A DNA stretch of 64,000 nucleotides from Niastella caeni (GCF_004834005.1 NZ_STFF01000004.1:248001-312000); one strand, 5' to 3'. Shown: positions 8,162 through 17,811, numbered from the stretch's first letter. Translations and numbers: made by a program. The notes: generated from the letters alone by a model not told the origin.

Positions 8162-9826
8162 ATGAACAAGATCATACAAATTGCAACGGTTGCCATTATT
8201 GCTTCTTCTACCCTGCTGTTATCGTGCAGAGAAAGAACGCGACCGATGTTAGCCAAAGAGATCAGCGCCATTAACCTGAAAACGGGCGATGTAGTGCTAT
8301 GTGGGCCCGACGATAAATCGGTAGGCAAAGTTTCGTTTATTATTTCTGGTGATACCGGTATTGTAAAGCAATTCAATTTTGCCATCGCTTTATTGCATTC
8401 ATTCGAATATGACGAAGCCGAAAAAGTGTTTGCGCAGATCATCAAACGCGACCCGCATTGTGCCATGGCCTATTGGGGCGTTGCCATGTGTAATTACCAT
8501 CCGTTATGGACGCCGCCCGAAGCGCCGGAATTACAAAAAGGAAACCGGGCATTGGAAGTGGCCAGATCCATTGAACCCAAAACAACGCGCGAATCGGATT
8601 ATATTAAAGCGCTATCAGCATATTATAACAATTGGGAAAGAGCAGACCATCGCACCCGCTGCCATGCATATGAAGCGGCGATGAAAGCATTGTACGAAAA
8701 GTATCCCAACGATAGAGAAGCCGCGATCTTTTATGCGCTGGCATTAGATGCAGCCGCCGACCCCGCCGATAAAATGTATACCAAACAAAAAAAGGCCGGA
8801 CAGATCTTACATGGCCTGTATGCCAGTTTACCTAACCATCCGGGCATTGTGCATTATATCATTCATACGTATGATTATCCGGAATTGGCGGAATTGGCGT
8901 TGCCTGCCGCGCAGCGGTATGCATCCCTTGCACCGGCTTCCGCCCATGCGCAGCACATGCCTTCGCATATCTTTACCAGGCTGGGCATGTGGGATGAAAG
9001 CATCCAAAGTAACCTGGCATCCATAGCCGCTGCCAAATGTTATGCGGAAAGTGCAGGTATGAGAGGCCATTGGGATGAAGAATTGCATAGTATGGATTAC
9101 CTGGTGTATGCCTATTTGCAGAAGAAAGAAACGAAGCTGGCCAAAGCGCAATGGGATTATCTGAACACCTTCAGTGAAGTGTCGCCGCCCAATTTCAAAG
9201 GCGCCTATACATTTGCAGCTATCCCTGTGCGGTATGTGCTGGAGAACAGGTTATGGAAAGAAGCTACGCAGTTGACAACCACACCCGCCGGTTTTCCTAT
9301 GGAGAAATTCCCCTGGCAACGGGCGATCATTCATTTTGCCCGGGCGCTGGGCTTTGTGCACACCAGCCAGTTAGACAGTGCTAAAACCGAACTGGCCATC
9401 CTGAACCAGTTGCGCAATGACCTGCTGGCGAAAAAGGAAACGTATAAAGCCAACCTGGTAGATATTCAGATCAAAGCATCGGAAGGCTGGATCTTTTGGA
9501 AAGAAGGCAACACGGCCGCTGCATTGGAAAAGATGAACCAGGCAGCGCAAATGGAAGATAAGACCGAAAAGCATCCCGTAACACCCGGCGAAGTACTCCC
9601 CGCCCGCGAATTGCTGGGCGATCTGTATATGGAAGTGAAACAACCCGAAAAAGCACTGGAAGCCTACCAGAGTAACCTGGAGACCCACCGCAACCGGTAC
9701 AATGGGTTGAATGGCGCCGCCAAAGCCGCAGGCTTATGCGGTAAAAAAGACCTGGCGGATTACTATACCCGGCAGTTAGCGTTTGTAACGGCAGTTAAAA
9801 ATACGTCGGTGGCGAAGGTGAAGTAA
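8162..9826 (+). CDS. Tetratricopeptide-repeat lipoprotein
   Basis: This 554-aa protein has a lipoprotein signal peptide, with lipobox L-L-L-S-C giving acylated Cys22. The rest is helical repeat. A TPR-like unit at about 70-110 (F-A-I-A-L-L-H-S-F-E-Y-D-E-A-E-K-V-F) is followed by a conserved C-A-M-A-Y-W-G-V-A-M block, a H-A-Q-H-M-P-S-H-I-F-x-R-L-G motif near residue 265, and TPR units near the C-terminus. Proteins with this block are common in Bacteroidetes and Proteobacteria but have no defined role. The conserved histidines could bind metal, which is speculative. It has no co-directional neighbour. Confidence 0.85.
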   Translation: MNKIIQIATVAIIASSTLLLSCRERTRPMLAKEISAINLKTGDVVLCGPDDKSVGKVSFIISGDTGIVKQFNFAIALLHSFEYDEAEKVFAQIIKRDPHCAMAYWGVAMCNYHPLWTPPEAPELQKGNRALEVARSIEPKTTRESDYIKALSAYYNNWERADHRTRCHAYEAAMKALYEKYPNDREAAIFYALALDAAADPADKMYTKQKKAGQILHGLYASLPNHPGIVHYIIHTYDYPELAELALPAAQRYASLAPASAHAQHMPSHIFTRLGMWDESIQSNLASIAAAKCYAESAGMRGHWDEELHSMDYLVYAYLQKKETKLAKAQWDYLNTFSEVSPPNFKGAYTFAAIPVRYVLENRLWKEATQLTTTPAGFPMEKFPWQRAIIHFARALGFVHTSQLDSAKTELAILNQLRNDLLAKKETYKANLVDIQIKASEGWIFWKEGNTAAALEKMNQAAQMEDKTEKHPVTPGEVLPARELLGDLYMEVKQPEKALEAYQSNLETHRNRYNGLNGAAKAAGLCGKKDLADYYTRQLAFVTAVKNTSVAKVK

Positions 9827-9847
9827 TTATGGTGGTGAGGTATGAGC

Positions 9848-10234
9848 CTAATCAACACGTTTAAATGTCACTATTACATTTTGCCCATCCATTTTAGACT
9901 TAAACTTTAGCTCCTTATCGTCGATTTTAAAAATTTTTTTGAGTACGCCGCCTGTATTTAAAGTCATGGTACTATGGGTATATGTCCATTTTATTTTAGC
10001 AGATTTATTACCCTCTTGTGAGTCAATAAAAGTTCCATCCTTTAAGAAGGTAAGAAATAGTTCATCCTCTTCTTTCTCTACGTTATATTGTTTGCCTTGA
10101 ATTTCCATAATGACAGCCTTCCATTTATGACAAAGCAATTCCTTCACTTCCTGTTCTGTCAACTTTGATTGCGCATTGGCATTAAAGGACGCAGCTGCTA
10201 ATAATGTAAAGAAAATAAATAGATATTTTTTCAT
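9848..10234 (-). CDS. Small secreted protein, lipocalin-like
   Basis: From ATG 10234 this is a 128-aa protein with a typical Sec signal peptide ending A-N-A-Q. The mature part is beta-rich with the pattern L-C-H-K-W-K-A ... F-L-K-D-G-T-F ... K-W-T-Y ... L-K-F-K. That matches small lipocalin-like proteins common in Bacteroidetes, which are predicted periplasmic or outer-surface ligand binders. Upstream in-frame codons exist to 10261 but precede the obvious signal peptide. No ligand can be named. Confidence 0.7.
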   Translation of the reverse strand: MKKYLFIFFTLLAAASFNANAQSKLTEQEVKELLCHKWKAVIMEIQGKQYNVEKEEDELFLTFLKDGTFIDSQEGNKSAKIKWTYTHSTMTLNTGGVLKKIFKIDDKELKFKSKMDGQNVIVTFKRVD

Positions 10235-10290
10235 AGTATCCGGGATAATAATATGTCGCAATTTACCCTAAAATTGTCGCATTTACAGCC

Positions 10291-10320
10291 TTGATTATTA
10301 AGCAGATCGTGCTAAGTTTA
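10291..10320 (+). promoter_or_regulatory. Bacteroidetes-type promoter of the MFS gene
   Basis: TTG at 10291-10293, a 19-bp spacer, then TAAGTTTA at 10313-10320 closely fit the Bacteroidetes housekeeping promoter (-33 TTTG, -7 TAnnTTTG). The element ends 23 bp before ATG 10344, so the leader is very short. Confidence 0.5.
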
Positions 10321-10343
10321 CGACCTGAAATCAATACATTTTT

Positions 10344-11624
10344 ATGAAGAGACCGATGAAGTCAGCAATAGGCTTTATATTTATTACATTACTGATAGAT
10401 GTAATGGGATGGGGACTGATCATTCCTGTAATGGCCGATCTGATTGCTCAATTAAAAGGCATACCTGTTAACCAGGCCAGCACGTATGGTGCTTTTCTGC
10501 TATCTGTTTTTGCGATCGCTCAATTTTTGTTTGCACCGGTAGTAGGTAACCTGAGCGACAAGTATGGCCGCAGGCCCGTTCTACTGTTTTCTTTATTGGG
10601 TTTTGGCATCGATTACATTATCCTGGCCCTGGCGCCAAGCTATGGCTGGTTGTTCATAGGCCGCATCATTGCCGGTATTACAGGCGCCAGTTTTACAACG
10701 GCCACCGCCTATATTGCAGATGTAAGTTTGGATGAAAAAACAAGAGCCAAGAATTTCGGATTGATCGGAGCTGCCTTTGGGTTAGGTTTTGTGTTGGGGC
10801 CGGCCCTGGGCGCTTTACTGGCTACGTGGGGAATACGAGCGCCTTTTTATGCAGCCGCAGCGTTGTGTTTGTTGAACTGTTTATACGGATATTTTTTATT
10901 ACCTGAATCATTAAGTAAAGAAAATCGCCGCCCGTTTGAATGGAAGCGTGCCAATCCATTTGGCTCATTAAGATTTTTGACAACACACCGCGAGATCAGT
11001 GGACTGGCGCTTAGCTTTTTTCTGATCTATCTGGGTAGCCAGGCCGTACAGGGCAACTGGAATTTCTTTACGATCTACCGGTTTAACTGGACTGAAAAAA
11101 TGGTTGGCATCTCCCTGGCTGTGGTGGGTGTTCTGGTAGGCGCTGTGCAGGGCGGGTTAACAAGGGTAATAGTGCCTAAACTGGGTAATGAAAAAAGTAT
11201 TTACATCGGTTTAAGTCTTTATACCCTGGGATTGGTTTTGTTTGCCTTTGCCACTGAGGGATGGATGATGTTTGCCTTCCTGGTACCCTATTGCCTGGGC
11301 GGTATTTGCGGCCCTTCGTTGCAATCGGTTATTTCAGTGCATGTGCCGCCTAATCAGCAGGGCGAATTGCAGGGAGCGCTCACCAGCCTCATGAGCCTTA
11401 CCACCATCATTGGTCCACAGATCATGAACAATACGTTTGCTTTTTTCACTACTAACAAAGCGCCGTTTTATTTTCCTGGAATACACTTTATGATCGGGTC
11501 TCTATGCATGTTGCTCAGCCTTATCATTATCTGGAAAGTGTTGAGCCGGGAGAAGAAAGAACAACAGGAAATATCAGAAGCATTTACAGATACCCGTAAG
11601 CTGAGCGATACGCCGGTACATTAA
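10344..11624 (+). CDS. Tet-family MFS drug efflux transporter
   Basis: This 426-aa protein has twelve predicted membrane helices. The loop between helices 2 and 3 carries the MFS antiporter motif A, G-N-L-S-D-K-Y-G-R-R-P at about residues 67-77. The N-terminal D-V-M-G-W-G-L-I-I-P-V segment and the helix-5 motif G-A-A-F-G-L-G-F-V-L-G-P-A-L-G (motif C) place it in the TCR/Tet group of drug:proton antiporters. Chromosomal homologues export assorted compounds, and tetracycline as substrate is not established. No TetR-type regulator is adjacent. Confidence 0.88.
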   Translation: MKRPMKSAIGFIFITLLIDVMGWGLIIPVMADLIAQLKGIPVNQASTYGAFLLSVFAIAQFLFAPVVGNLSDKYGRRPVLLFSLLGFGIDYIILALAPSYGWLFIGRIIAGITGASFTTATAYIADVSLDEKTRAKNFGLIGAAFGLGFVLGPALGALLATWGIRAPFYAAAALCLLNCLYGYFLLPESLSKENRRPFEWKRANPFGSLRFLTTHREISGLALSFFLIYLGSQAVQGNWNFFTIYRFNWTEKMVGISLAVVGVLVGAVQGGLTRVIVPKLGNEKSIYIGLSLYTLGLVLFAFATEGWMMFAFLVPYCLGGICGPSLQSVISVHVPPNQQGELQGALTSLMSLTTIIGPQIMNNTFAFFTTNKAPFYFPGIHFMIGSLCMLLSLIIIWKVLSREKKEQQEISEAFTDTRKLSDTPVH

Positions 11625-11644
11625 AGTGAGATGAGTATATAAAC

Positions 11645-11679
11645 AAAGGCGCATTTCCGCAGGTGGGATGTGCCTTTTT
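11645..11679 (+). terminator. Rho-independent terminator of the MFS gene
   Basis: AAAGGCGCAT and ATGTGCCTTTTT form a stem (one G-T pair) around a 13-nt loop, followed by a T-rich tract, 20 bp after the MFS stop codon. Confidence 0.75.
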
Positions 11680-11867
11680 GTTTAATATGCTTGTTATCTT
11701 TACTTAAGTTAAATGCGGCGGTAAAGTCTTGCGTGATTGGTATCTTCGAATTATTCTTTGTATTCCAATTTACTTCTTTTAAATATATTTGTCCATTTAG
11801 CGACGAATTATAAGAGTGATATGTAAATTGAACGTTTCATGAGTACTTACTATTTTGTTACTTTCAC

Positions 11868-12581
11868 TTACAACGAGTCTTTAATACAACGCACATACAG
11901 CCCGAATTCTTTATCTAATCCACAGCGCATCATATCCTTGTTTTCAAACTGTATTCCCCTACCCCAGATAAAAAGCTTGTTAGTTTTTTGATCTTTTTCT
12001 TCTGTTGTACCAGATATATAAATGAACTCACTTGCACCATGAAACCGGCCGTTTCTGTCGCGATAGCCGCCCGCGGGTATGCAGAAATTATTGAAGTTTT
12101 CACCATTGCCATTAGCCATCCAGCCTTTGTCGCATTTAAGCCGTAAACCGGCGACAGGGACGCCCACGTGGTTTTCCAGGGCAATCCATTCTTCGTTCGA
12201 TGGCACATGCCAGCCTTTCGGCGCCAATCCCCTCGCATCGTTTACCGCATGCCAGTTGTACATACGGCCATAAGTTTTTCCTTTGGCAGCATCATTTTCA
12301 TAATAGCACCACGCCGGCTTACCTTCTTTGCCCGCTTTTTCCCATTCTTCATTTGATTTCACTTCGGGTATCGGATCGCCATTCCTGAATGTTACCACAT
12401 CCAGGTTGGTTGCTGCCCAAACCTGGGTTCCCATTGTAATGCCAGTTAATTCATTATCACCTGAATTACTTTTAGCTCCTTTGTTTTGGCCACATGCTGT
12501 AAGGCAGTACGAACCAAGAACAATAAAGGTTAATAGTTTAAGCAACCTGAGTTGATATGCTTGTTTGTTTGAATGTAGCAT
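11868..12581 (-). CDS. FISUMP-domain lipoprotein
   Basis: This 237-aa protein has a signal peptide ending in the lipobox L-T-A-C, giving lipidated Cys30. Residues about 50-235 form a Fibrobacter succinogenes major paralogous (FISUMP) domain: G-T-Q-V-W-A-A-T-N-L, then Y-G-R-M-Y-N-W-H-A-V, G-W-H-V-P-S-N-E-E-W and a terminal Y-V-R-C-I-K. These are cell-surface or extracytoplasmic proteins of unknown function, very frequent in Bacteroidetes and Fibrobacteres. It is monocistronic. Confidence 0.88.
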   Translation of the reverse strand: MLHSNKQAYQLRLLKLLTFIVLGSYCLTACGQNKGAKSNSGDNELTGITMGTQVWAATNLDVVTFRNGDPIPEVKSNEEWEKAGKEGKPAWCYYENDAAKGKTYGRMYNWHAVNDARGLAPKGWHVPSNEEWIALENHVGVPVAGLRLKCDKGWMANGNGENFNNFCIPAGGYRDRNGRFHGASEFIYISGTTEEKDQKTNKLFIWGRGIQFENKDMMRCGLDKEFGLYVRCIKDSL

Positions 12582-12643
12582 TCGGGTTGAGTTGAAGGCT
12601 CAATCTTACAACTTTTTTATTAATCTCATGTGTTTAAAAACAA

Positions 12644-12684
12644 AACACCTTTCGAATAAGATCTGCTCTTATCCAAAAGGTGTT
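12644..12684 (-). terminator. Hairpin downstream of the ricin-lectin pseudogene
   Basis: AACACCTTT (12644-12652) pairs with AAAGGTGTT (12676-12684). An inner GAATAAGA/CTTATC pairing extends the stem, and the minus-strand side is followed by TTTTGTTTTTAAA. It fits a terminator of the decayed gene at 12710-13255. Confidence 0.6.
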
Positions 12685-12709
12685 CTAACGCCGGGTTGCG
12701 GCTATTAAT

Positions 12710-13255
12710 TTAGAGCTTGTTCAATTGCCAAAGCTGGTTGTTACCATTAGCAAAAGTATATTGTTGGATCAGCGCGCCATTGCTGGTAGAGGCGGCTGTC
12801 ATCAAGACACTTGCCGCTGTTACGATTGATAATTTTGAAATAACCATCGCCGGTACCTTCAATGGTCCATTGCTGGTTATAACTGCCGGCATAGCCCCAT
12901 TGTTGTATAAGCGCTCCATTGCTGGTTGAACCGGCGGTTACATCCAGACACATGTTACTATTTACATTCACAATATTGTAGTAGCCATTGCCAACATCGT
13001 TTATGATAAACCGCTGGTATTATCAGGATAAAATTCTAAAAGTGTAATGGGTGTACTCACATTTGTCATTGTGAGGTTGGAATAGGTAAGATATTGAACC
13101 GTGCCACCCCGGGTGCGGTTGGTTTTCATGCGGATGCCGTTATCCTCCGTGGTTGGCGTTGGGCTGGTTGTGGTAGTGTCTGCAGGCGCCACTTTCTTAC
13201 CGCAGGCTGCCATTATAAGGCAAACCGCAGGTAATGTCAGGATCGTTTTTTTCAT
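12710..13255 (-). pseudogene. Decayed lipoprotein with C-terminal ricin-type (beta-trefoil) lectin domain
   Basis: The coding sense is spread over three frames. From ATG 13255 a lipoprotein signal peptide (lipobox M-A-A-C) and a Thr/Pro-rich linker read to a stop at 13001-13003. The ricin domain then resumes in another frame (F-I-I-N-D-V-G-N-G-Y-Y-N-I-V-N ... C-L-D-V ... N-G-A-L-I-Q-Q-W). At about 12800 the reading shifts again: the expected C-L-D-V-T-A-A-S-T-S is broken because GATGTGACA has become GATGACA, a 2-bp loss. The last repeat ends L-W-Q-L-N-K-L at 12710. Two (Q-x-W)-type repeats remain. The ORF appears inactivated by one frameshifting deletion at about 13010 and one at about 12800. 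Confidence 0.75.
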
Positions 13256-13528
13256 ACGTAATCGTTTTGTTCGTTGATTATAAAAAATTACCAAACCATC
13301 AATACGCCGGTCATCAGGTGTTATTGATGGTTTAGTTGCAAGCAGAACAAAGATATCCTGAGTACTAAAAAACAGGGTTCAAAAACTGGTCAATTAGGTT
13401 TAAGAATTGGTCAAAGGGGCTTTTCCGCTTTATTTACTCCTCACGCCATATGAAAATAAGGCGACCAGCGGCTGGTAGGATTTTAACAGGTGATTTGCTA
13501 CCTTCAGCCCCGTTTTTGAAAATATAGT

Positions 13529-14095
13529 ATGCCTCCACCCAACCTGAAACACATAACCGATAATGAACTCTGGCGGCTTGTCATGGACAGCGATGTATCT
13601 GCCTACGGCGAGTTATATGAACGCTACTGGGAATCGCTTTTTGAAACAGCTTACTGGCATTTGTACGATAAAGCTGCTGCCAAGGATATTGTGCAGGAGG
13701 TGTTCGTGTATTGCTGGCAGAAAAGGGAACAGATCCAGATCAAAGAATCTGTTATCGCCTACTTCCGCGCCGCGGTACGCTTTAAAATATTAAACTATCT
13801 GAAATCGGAAAGCGCCAGGGAAAAATACCAATTGCTGGCCGGCCGGGCGCTGCCTGAAATTACCAATAATACAGGCGAGCATATGGCCTCCGCCGACCTG
13901 GAGGCCAACTATCGGCGTGAGCTGGAGCGGTTGCCCGAAAAAATGCGGGAAGTTTTTATAGATAGCCGCGATTATGGCCTTTCCATTGATGAAATTGCGC
14001 ATAAACGGGCCATCTCCCCGCAAACTGTTAAAAACCAGTTGTCCGCCGCCCTGAAAAAACTCCGCGAAGGGCTGGGCAATTTTTTTATGGAATAA
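13529..14095 (+). CDS. ECF RNA polymerase sigma factor (Bacteroidetes FecI-like family)
   Basis: This 188-aa protein has region 2 at about residues 20-90 (F-E-T-A-Y-W-H-L-Y-D-K-A-A-A-K-D-I-V-Q-E-V-F) and region 4 at about 125-180 (L-P-E-K-M-R-E-V-F, then S-I-D-E-I-A and S-P-Q-T-V-K-N-Q-L as recognition helix). It is the first gene of a sigma/anti-sigma/TonB-receptor cluster in the usual Bacteroidetes order. It would transcribe the receptor gene and possibly others when the FecR-like protein releases it. Confidence 0.93.
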   Translation: MPPPNLKHITDNELWRLVMDSDVSAYGELYERYWESLFETAYWHLYDKAAAKDIVQEVFVYCWQKREQIQIKESVIAYFRAAVRFKILNYLKSESAREKYQLLAGRALPEITNNTGEHMASADLEANYRRELERLPEKMREVFIDSRDYGLSIDEIAHKRAISPQTVKNQLSAALKKLREGLGNFFME

Positions 14096-14154
14096 ATTTT
14101 CCCTCCGCATAGTACCAACCCTTTTTGAGCATTGTCTAATAAATAGTCAAACAC

Positions 14155-15123
14155 ATGAATAAACGGGAACAGCCAATCATAACGTCCTTGCTGGAAAAGC
14201 ATGCCCTCGGTATTTGCACGCCGGAAGAAATGGCTTTGCTGGAACAATGGTATGCTGCCTTTCCCGAAAAAGAGCCCTTGTGGCGGGGTGAGGAGGAGAA
14301 AACGGAGATGAAAGATGCGCTGAAGGCTGCGATCTTTGAGGAGATAGCGCCGGAAAAGGTACACCCTATATCACCAGTAAGCGTAAAAAGATCGCGCCGG
14401 ATCTTGTGGCAGGCAGCCGCCGCAGCCGCAATACTGGTAGTTACGTTTGTAATGTATAATGTTTACAGCCACAAAAGGAAACCAGACTACGTTGTTGTGT
14501 CGGCCCCCGCAGGCAAAGGCATCATCAGGCTGCAATTGCCCGACCAGTCGGAGGTGTGGCTGGAACCAGGTACCCTTATACGTTACCAAAAGGATTTTGG
14601 TAATGAAGGCCGGGTAATAGAACTGGAAGACGGGATGGCGTTTTTTTCCGTGCGGAAACATGCCGGGCAACCTTTCCTGGTAAAAACGCCGGGTGGTGTG
14701 CAAACAAAAGTGCTTGGCACCGAGTTCACGGTAAAAGCATACACACAAACCGATGAAGTGCAGGTAATGGTGAGTGGCGGCACCGTACAGGTGTCTGACA
14801 GCACCCGCATCCTGGGCATACTCAAAGCAGATCAGCAGCTCAGTTACCGGCAGGATGCACATGCCATCAAACGCACGGAAGGCGTATCGGAAGATTGGCG
14901 TACAGGCGATCTTGCTTTAAACAACGCTTCCTTTGCAGAAGTAGTCCGCATCCTGGAAAAACGTTACGGATTGACGGTAGTATATAATGTTTCGAACGTT
15001 GCATCCTGGCGTTTCACCCTTCGCATCAGCAAACATACCACCGCAGCAGATCTGCTGGAAACGCTGAAAGACATTAGCGGGCTGGCGTATACGCTCAACG
15101 ATGGCAGGGTGACGATTCAGTAA
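14155..15123 (+). CDS. FecR-family anti-sigma factor
   Basis: This 322-aa protein has an N-terminal cytoplasmic region (1-80) that should hold the sigma factor. One transmembrane helix follows at about 82-102 (W-Q-A-A-A-A-A-A-I-L-V-V-T). The periplasmic FecR domain spans about 115-210 (S-A-P-A-G-K-G-I-I-R-L-Q-L-P-D-Q-S-E-V-W-L, split here, then V-K-T-P-G-G-V-Q-T-K-V-L-G-T-E-F). A C-terminal DUF4974-type domain spans about 250-322. It transmits the occupancy of the neighbouring TonB receptor to the sigma factor encoded 59 bp upstream. Confidence 0.93.
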   Translation: MNKREQPIITSLLEKHALGICTPEEMALLEQWYAAFPEKEPLWRGEEEKTEMKDALKAAIFEEIAPEKVHPISPVSVKRSRRILWQAAAAAAILVVTFVMYNVYSHKRKPDYVVVSAPAGKGIIRLQLPDQSEVWLEPGTLIRYQKDFGNEGRVIELEDGMAFFSVRKHAGQPFLVKTPGGVQTKVLGTEFTVKAYTQTDEVQVMVSGGTVQVSDSTRILGILKADQQLSYRQDAHAIKRTEGVSEDWRTGDLALNNASFAEVVRILEKRYGLTVVYNVSNVASWRFTLRISKHTTAADLLETLKDISGLAYTLNDGRVTIQ

Positions 15124-15162
15124 TTCATAATCAGGTTTAATATAATCAAGTGACTCCCGCAA

Positions 15163-15181
15163 AGCCCCGCTTTGCGGGGCT
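15163..15181 (+). terminator. GC-rich hairpin between fecR-like and receptor genes
   Basis: AGCCCCGC / GCGGGGCT form a perfect 8-bp stem with a 3-nt loop, 39 bp after the anti-sigma stop and 33 bp before the receptor start. No T-run follows. It may attenuate transcription into the receptor gene or stabilise the upstream mRNA end. Confidence 0.5.
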
Positions 15182-15214
15182 GGAGAAAGCTATGCCTTAA
15201 CCTAAATACGATTT

Positions 15215-17809
15215 ATGCGGTATTATTTAACCTACCTGTTGCTAACTATCTGGTTCGCTGTGAATGCACAGCCTGCCAACCCAAAGATCAGTCTCAGTTT
15301 TCCGGACACTTCTCTTGAAGCGGCACTGAAACTGCTGGAAAAAGAAAGCCACATCCCGATCTCCTATGAACTCACCCGTGTAAAGGATATCCAGGTGAAG
15401 GCGCGCGATTTCAAAAATGTTCTGCCCGAAACCATCCTGAAGGAATTGCTGAAAGGAACCCCGTTGGAATTCAAACAAAAGAACGGCAACATCCTCATCA
15501 CCCCGCGCCAGCGTACAGGCAAAACAGTCAGTGGTTTTGTTGAAGATGCGGTCAGTGGCGAAAAGCTGATCGGTGTTACGCTAATGGCGCCGCAACATCA
15601 GGCAGGCACTGCCACCAATAACTATGGTTTTTATAGTATCACTGTCCCCGGCGATTCATTGTACATCCATCTGTCTTATACCGGTTACCAGTTGGTGGAT
15701 ACGGTAATAAGATTGCATGGCGACGCCCATATAAATTTCAGGCTTCAAACGAGTTGCAGGCAACTGGAAGAGATCACCGTATGTGCGCCGCATGCAACCC
15801 CGGTACAACTAACTTCACAAATGAGCTGCATCAACCTGCCGGTATCAAAGGTGCGTTCGATGCCGCGGCTGCTGGGCGAACCCGATCTGCTGAAAACCCT
15901 GCAAATGCTGCCCGGTGTTAAACAAGGCACAGAAGCAACCAGTGCACTGCTGGTTCGCGGCGGCACGCCAGACCAGAACCTGATACTGCTGGATGGGGCG
16001 CCGCTCTATAACCCCATGCACTATCTCGGCTTATTGTCTACGTTCAATACAAGTGTACTGAAAGATGTAACACTTTATAAAGGCGCCTTTCCTGCCCGTT
16101 ATGGCGGAAGGCTTTCTTCGGTGGTAGATATTTCAACAAAGGATGGCGATCTGCATCAACTGCACGGCGACTTTTCCGTTGGGCTCCTCTCCACGCAACT
16201 AACGCTGGAAGGCCCGCTGAAAAAAGGAAAAACATCCTTCGTGGTATCGGGCCGCCGCTCGTATCCCGATCTGCCATTGGGCCCTGCTGTAAAACAATCA
16301 TATGAGCTGGAGAAATTCACCCTTTTCTTTTATGATCTTAACGCTAAGCTACATCACAAGATCTCCGATAAGGACAAGCTTTACCTGAGCCTTTATATGG
16401 GTAAGGATAAATTCAGGTTCCTGCAGCGAAAAACATATGGAGGTATTCCGCCCAGGGACTACGAAATCACAGATATGGATATCCGTTGTGGCAATATTAC
16501 CGGCACGCTGCGCTGGAACCATCTCTTCTCGCCCAAACTGTTTGCCAACACCATGTTGATCGGCAGCAACTATACATTCAATACCGGTGTTTTTACATTT
16601 GAAGACTTTGGCGGGAGGTATACCAATTCGATCAAATTAAATTCCGGCATCCGCGATTATGGGTTGAAAACAGATCTTGATTACCGCCCCTCTCCTATGC
16701 ATGCGGTAAAAATGGGCGCCGCTTATATGCTCCGTACGTTCACGCCGGGCGTCGTTCGCAGGCGGCAAACCGACGGCGACGTGGTAACGATCGACTCCCT
16801 GAACAATAACCGCAACATCAATGCATCGGAAACAGACCTGTATGTGGAAGATGATTGGGAGATCACACGCCGCCTGAAACTGAATGGTGGTCTTCACTGG
16901 AGTTCCTTCATCGTACAGCAACGATTTTATCATTCCCTGCAGCCCCGGGCGAGCCTGCGTTTCCTGTTGCCGGGCCACTGGGCCCTGAAGGCTTCCTACA
17001 GCCGCATGACCCAATACATTCACCTGCTGGCCAACAATTCTGTTTCATTGCCAACAGACCTGTGGGTGCCGGCTACCAAAATAGTAGCACCCCAGCAGGC
17101 AGACCAATATGCGCTTGGTGTTGCACGTAACCTGTTCCAGAATAAATATGAATTTTCTGCAGAAGTGTATTATAAGAAAATGCGCCATGTGATAGAATAC
17201 CGGGATGGCTCCGATTATCTCACCAGCAGCAAAGGTGATAACTGGCAGGAACAGGTAACCGCCGGTACAGGGGAAGCATATGGAATGGAACTATTGCTGC
17301 AAAAGAAAGCCGGACGGCTTACCGGTTGGCTGGCATACACCTGGGCCACAAGTGAGCGTACATTGGCCGACGTGAATTACGGCCGCACATTCCCCTATAA
17401 GTATGACCGCCGACACGATGTTCAACTGGTAACCGTGTATAAGCCATGGAAGAACGTTGAACTGACCGGGAACTGGATGTATCAGTCTGCCATGCCGTTC
17501 ACCGTTCCTGTAGCGCGGTACGAAAGAGCAAATGGGCCCGGTATTATCCCAGGTCAAACCGTAGAATACGTCAGCAGCCGGAATAATGTACGACTGACCC
17601 CTTATCACCGCCTTGATGTTGGCATCAGTTTCATTAAACTAAAAAAGAACGGCAATGTGCGTACCTGGAATATCAGCGTATTGAATGCCTATAATAAACA
17701 AAACCTGTTCTTTTATAAAGTGAGTAAATATTCAGCTAACAATGCCACGCTCACGGGCACTGCCATATTACCCATTATGCCGGGTTTTTCCTACAGCTTA
17801 AAATTCTAA
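15215..17809 (+). CDS. TonB-dependent outer-membrane receptor with STN signalling domain
   Basis: This 864-aa protein has a signal peptide ending V-N-A-Q. An STN (secretin/TonB N-terminal) domain spans about 28-97, then a carboxypeptidase-regulatory-like beta-sandwich (about 110-190, beginning T-V-S-G-F-V-E-D). The plug follows at about 205-320 (L-L-V-R-G-G-T-P-D-Q-N-L-I-L-L-D-G), then a 22-strand barrel to the C-terminal aromatic residue in Y-S-L-K-F. The STN domain contacts the FecR-like protein in transenvelope signalling. No SusD partner is present, so a glycan-utilisation role is not supported. Partnering with a DUF4249 lipoprotein is typical of Bacteroidetes receptors with unknown substrates. 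Confidence 0.92.
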   Translation: MRYYLTYLLLTIWFAVNAQPANPKISLSFPDTSLEAALKLLEKESHIPISYELTRVKDIQVKARDFKNVLPETILKELLKGTPLEFKQKNGNILITPRQRTGKTVSGFVEDAVSGEKLIGVTLMAPQHQAGTATNNYGFYSITVPGDSLYIHLSYTGYQLVDTVIRLHGDAHINFRLQTSCRQLEEITVCAPHATPVQLTSQMSCINLPVSKVRSMPRLLGEPDLLKTLQMLPGVKQGTEATSALLVRGGTPDQNLILLDGAPLYNPMHYLGLLSTFNTSVLKDVTLYKGAFPARYGGRLSSVVDISTKDGDLHQLHGDFSVGLLSTQLTLEGPLKKGKTSFVVSGRRSYPDLPLGPAVKQSYELEKFTLFFYDLNAKLHHKISDKDKLYLSLYMGKDKFRFLQRKTYGGIPPRDYEITDMDIRCGNITGTLRWNHLFSPKLFANTMLIGSNYTFNTGVFTFEDFGGRYTNSIKLNSGIRDYGLKTDLDYRPSPMHAVKMGAAYMLRTFTPGVVRRRQTDGDVVTIDSLNNNRNINASETDLYVEDDWEITRRLKLNGGLHWSSFIVQQRFYHSLQPRASLRFLLPGHWALKASYSRMTQYIHLLANNSVSLPTDLWVPATKIVAPQQADQYALGVARNLFQNKYEFSAEVYYKKMRHVIEYRDGSDYLTSSKGDNWQEQVTAGTGEAYGMELLLQKKAGRLTGWLAYTWATSERTLADVNYGRTFPYKYDRRHDVQLVTVYKPWKNVELTGNWMYQSAMPFTVPVARYERANGPGIIPGQTVEYVSSRNNVRLTPYHRLDVGISFIKLKKNGNVRTWNISVLNAYNKQNLFFYKVSKYSANNATLTGTAILPIMPGFSYSLKF

Positions 17810-17811
17810 CC

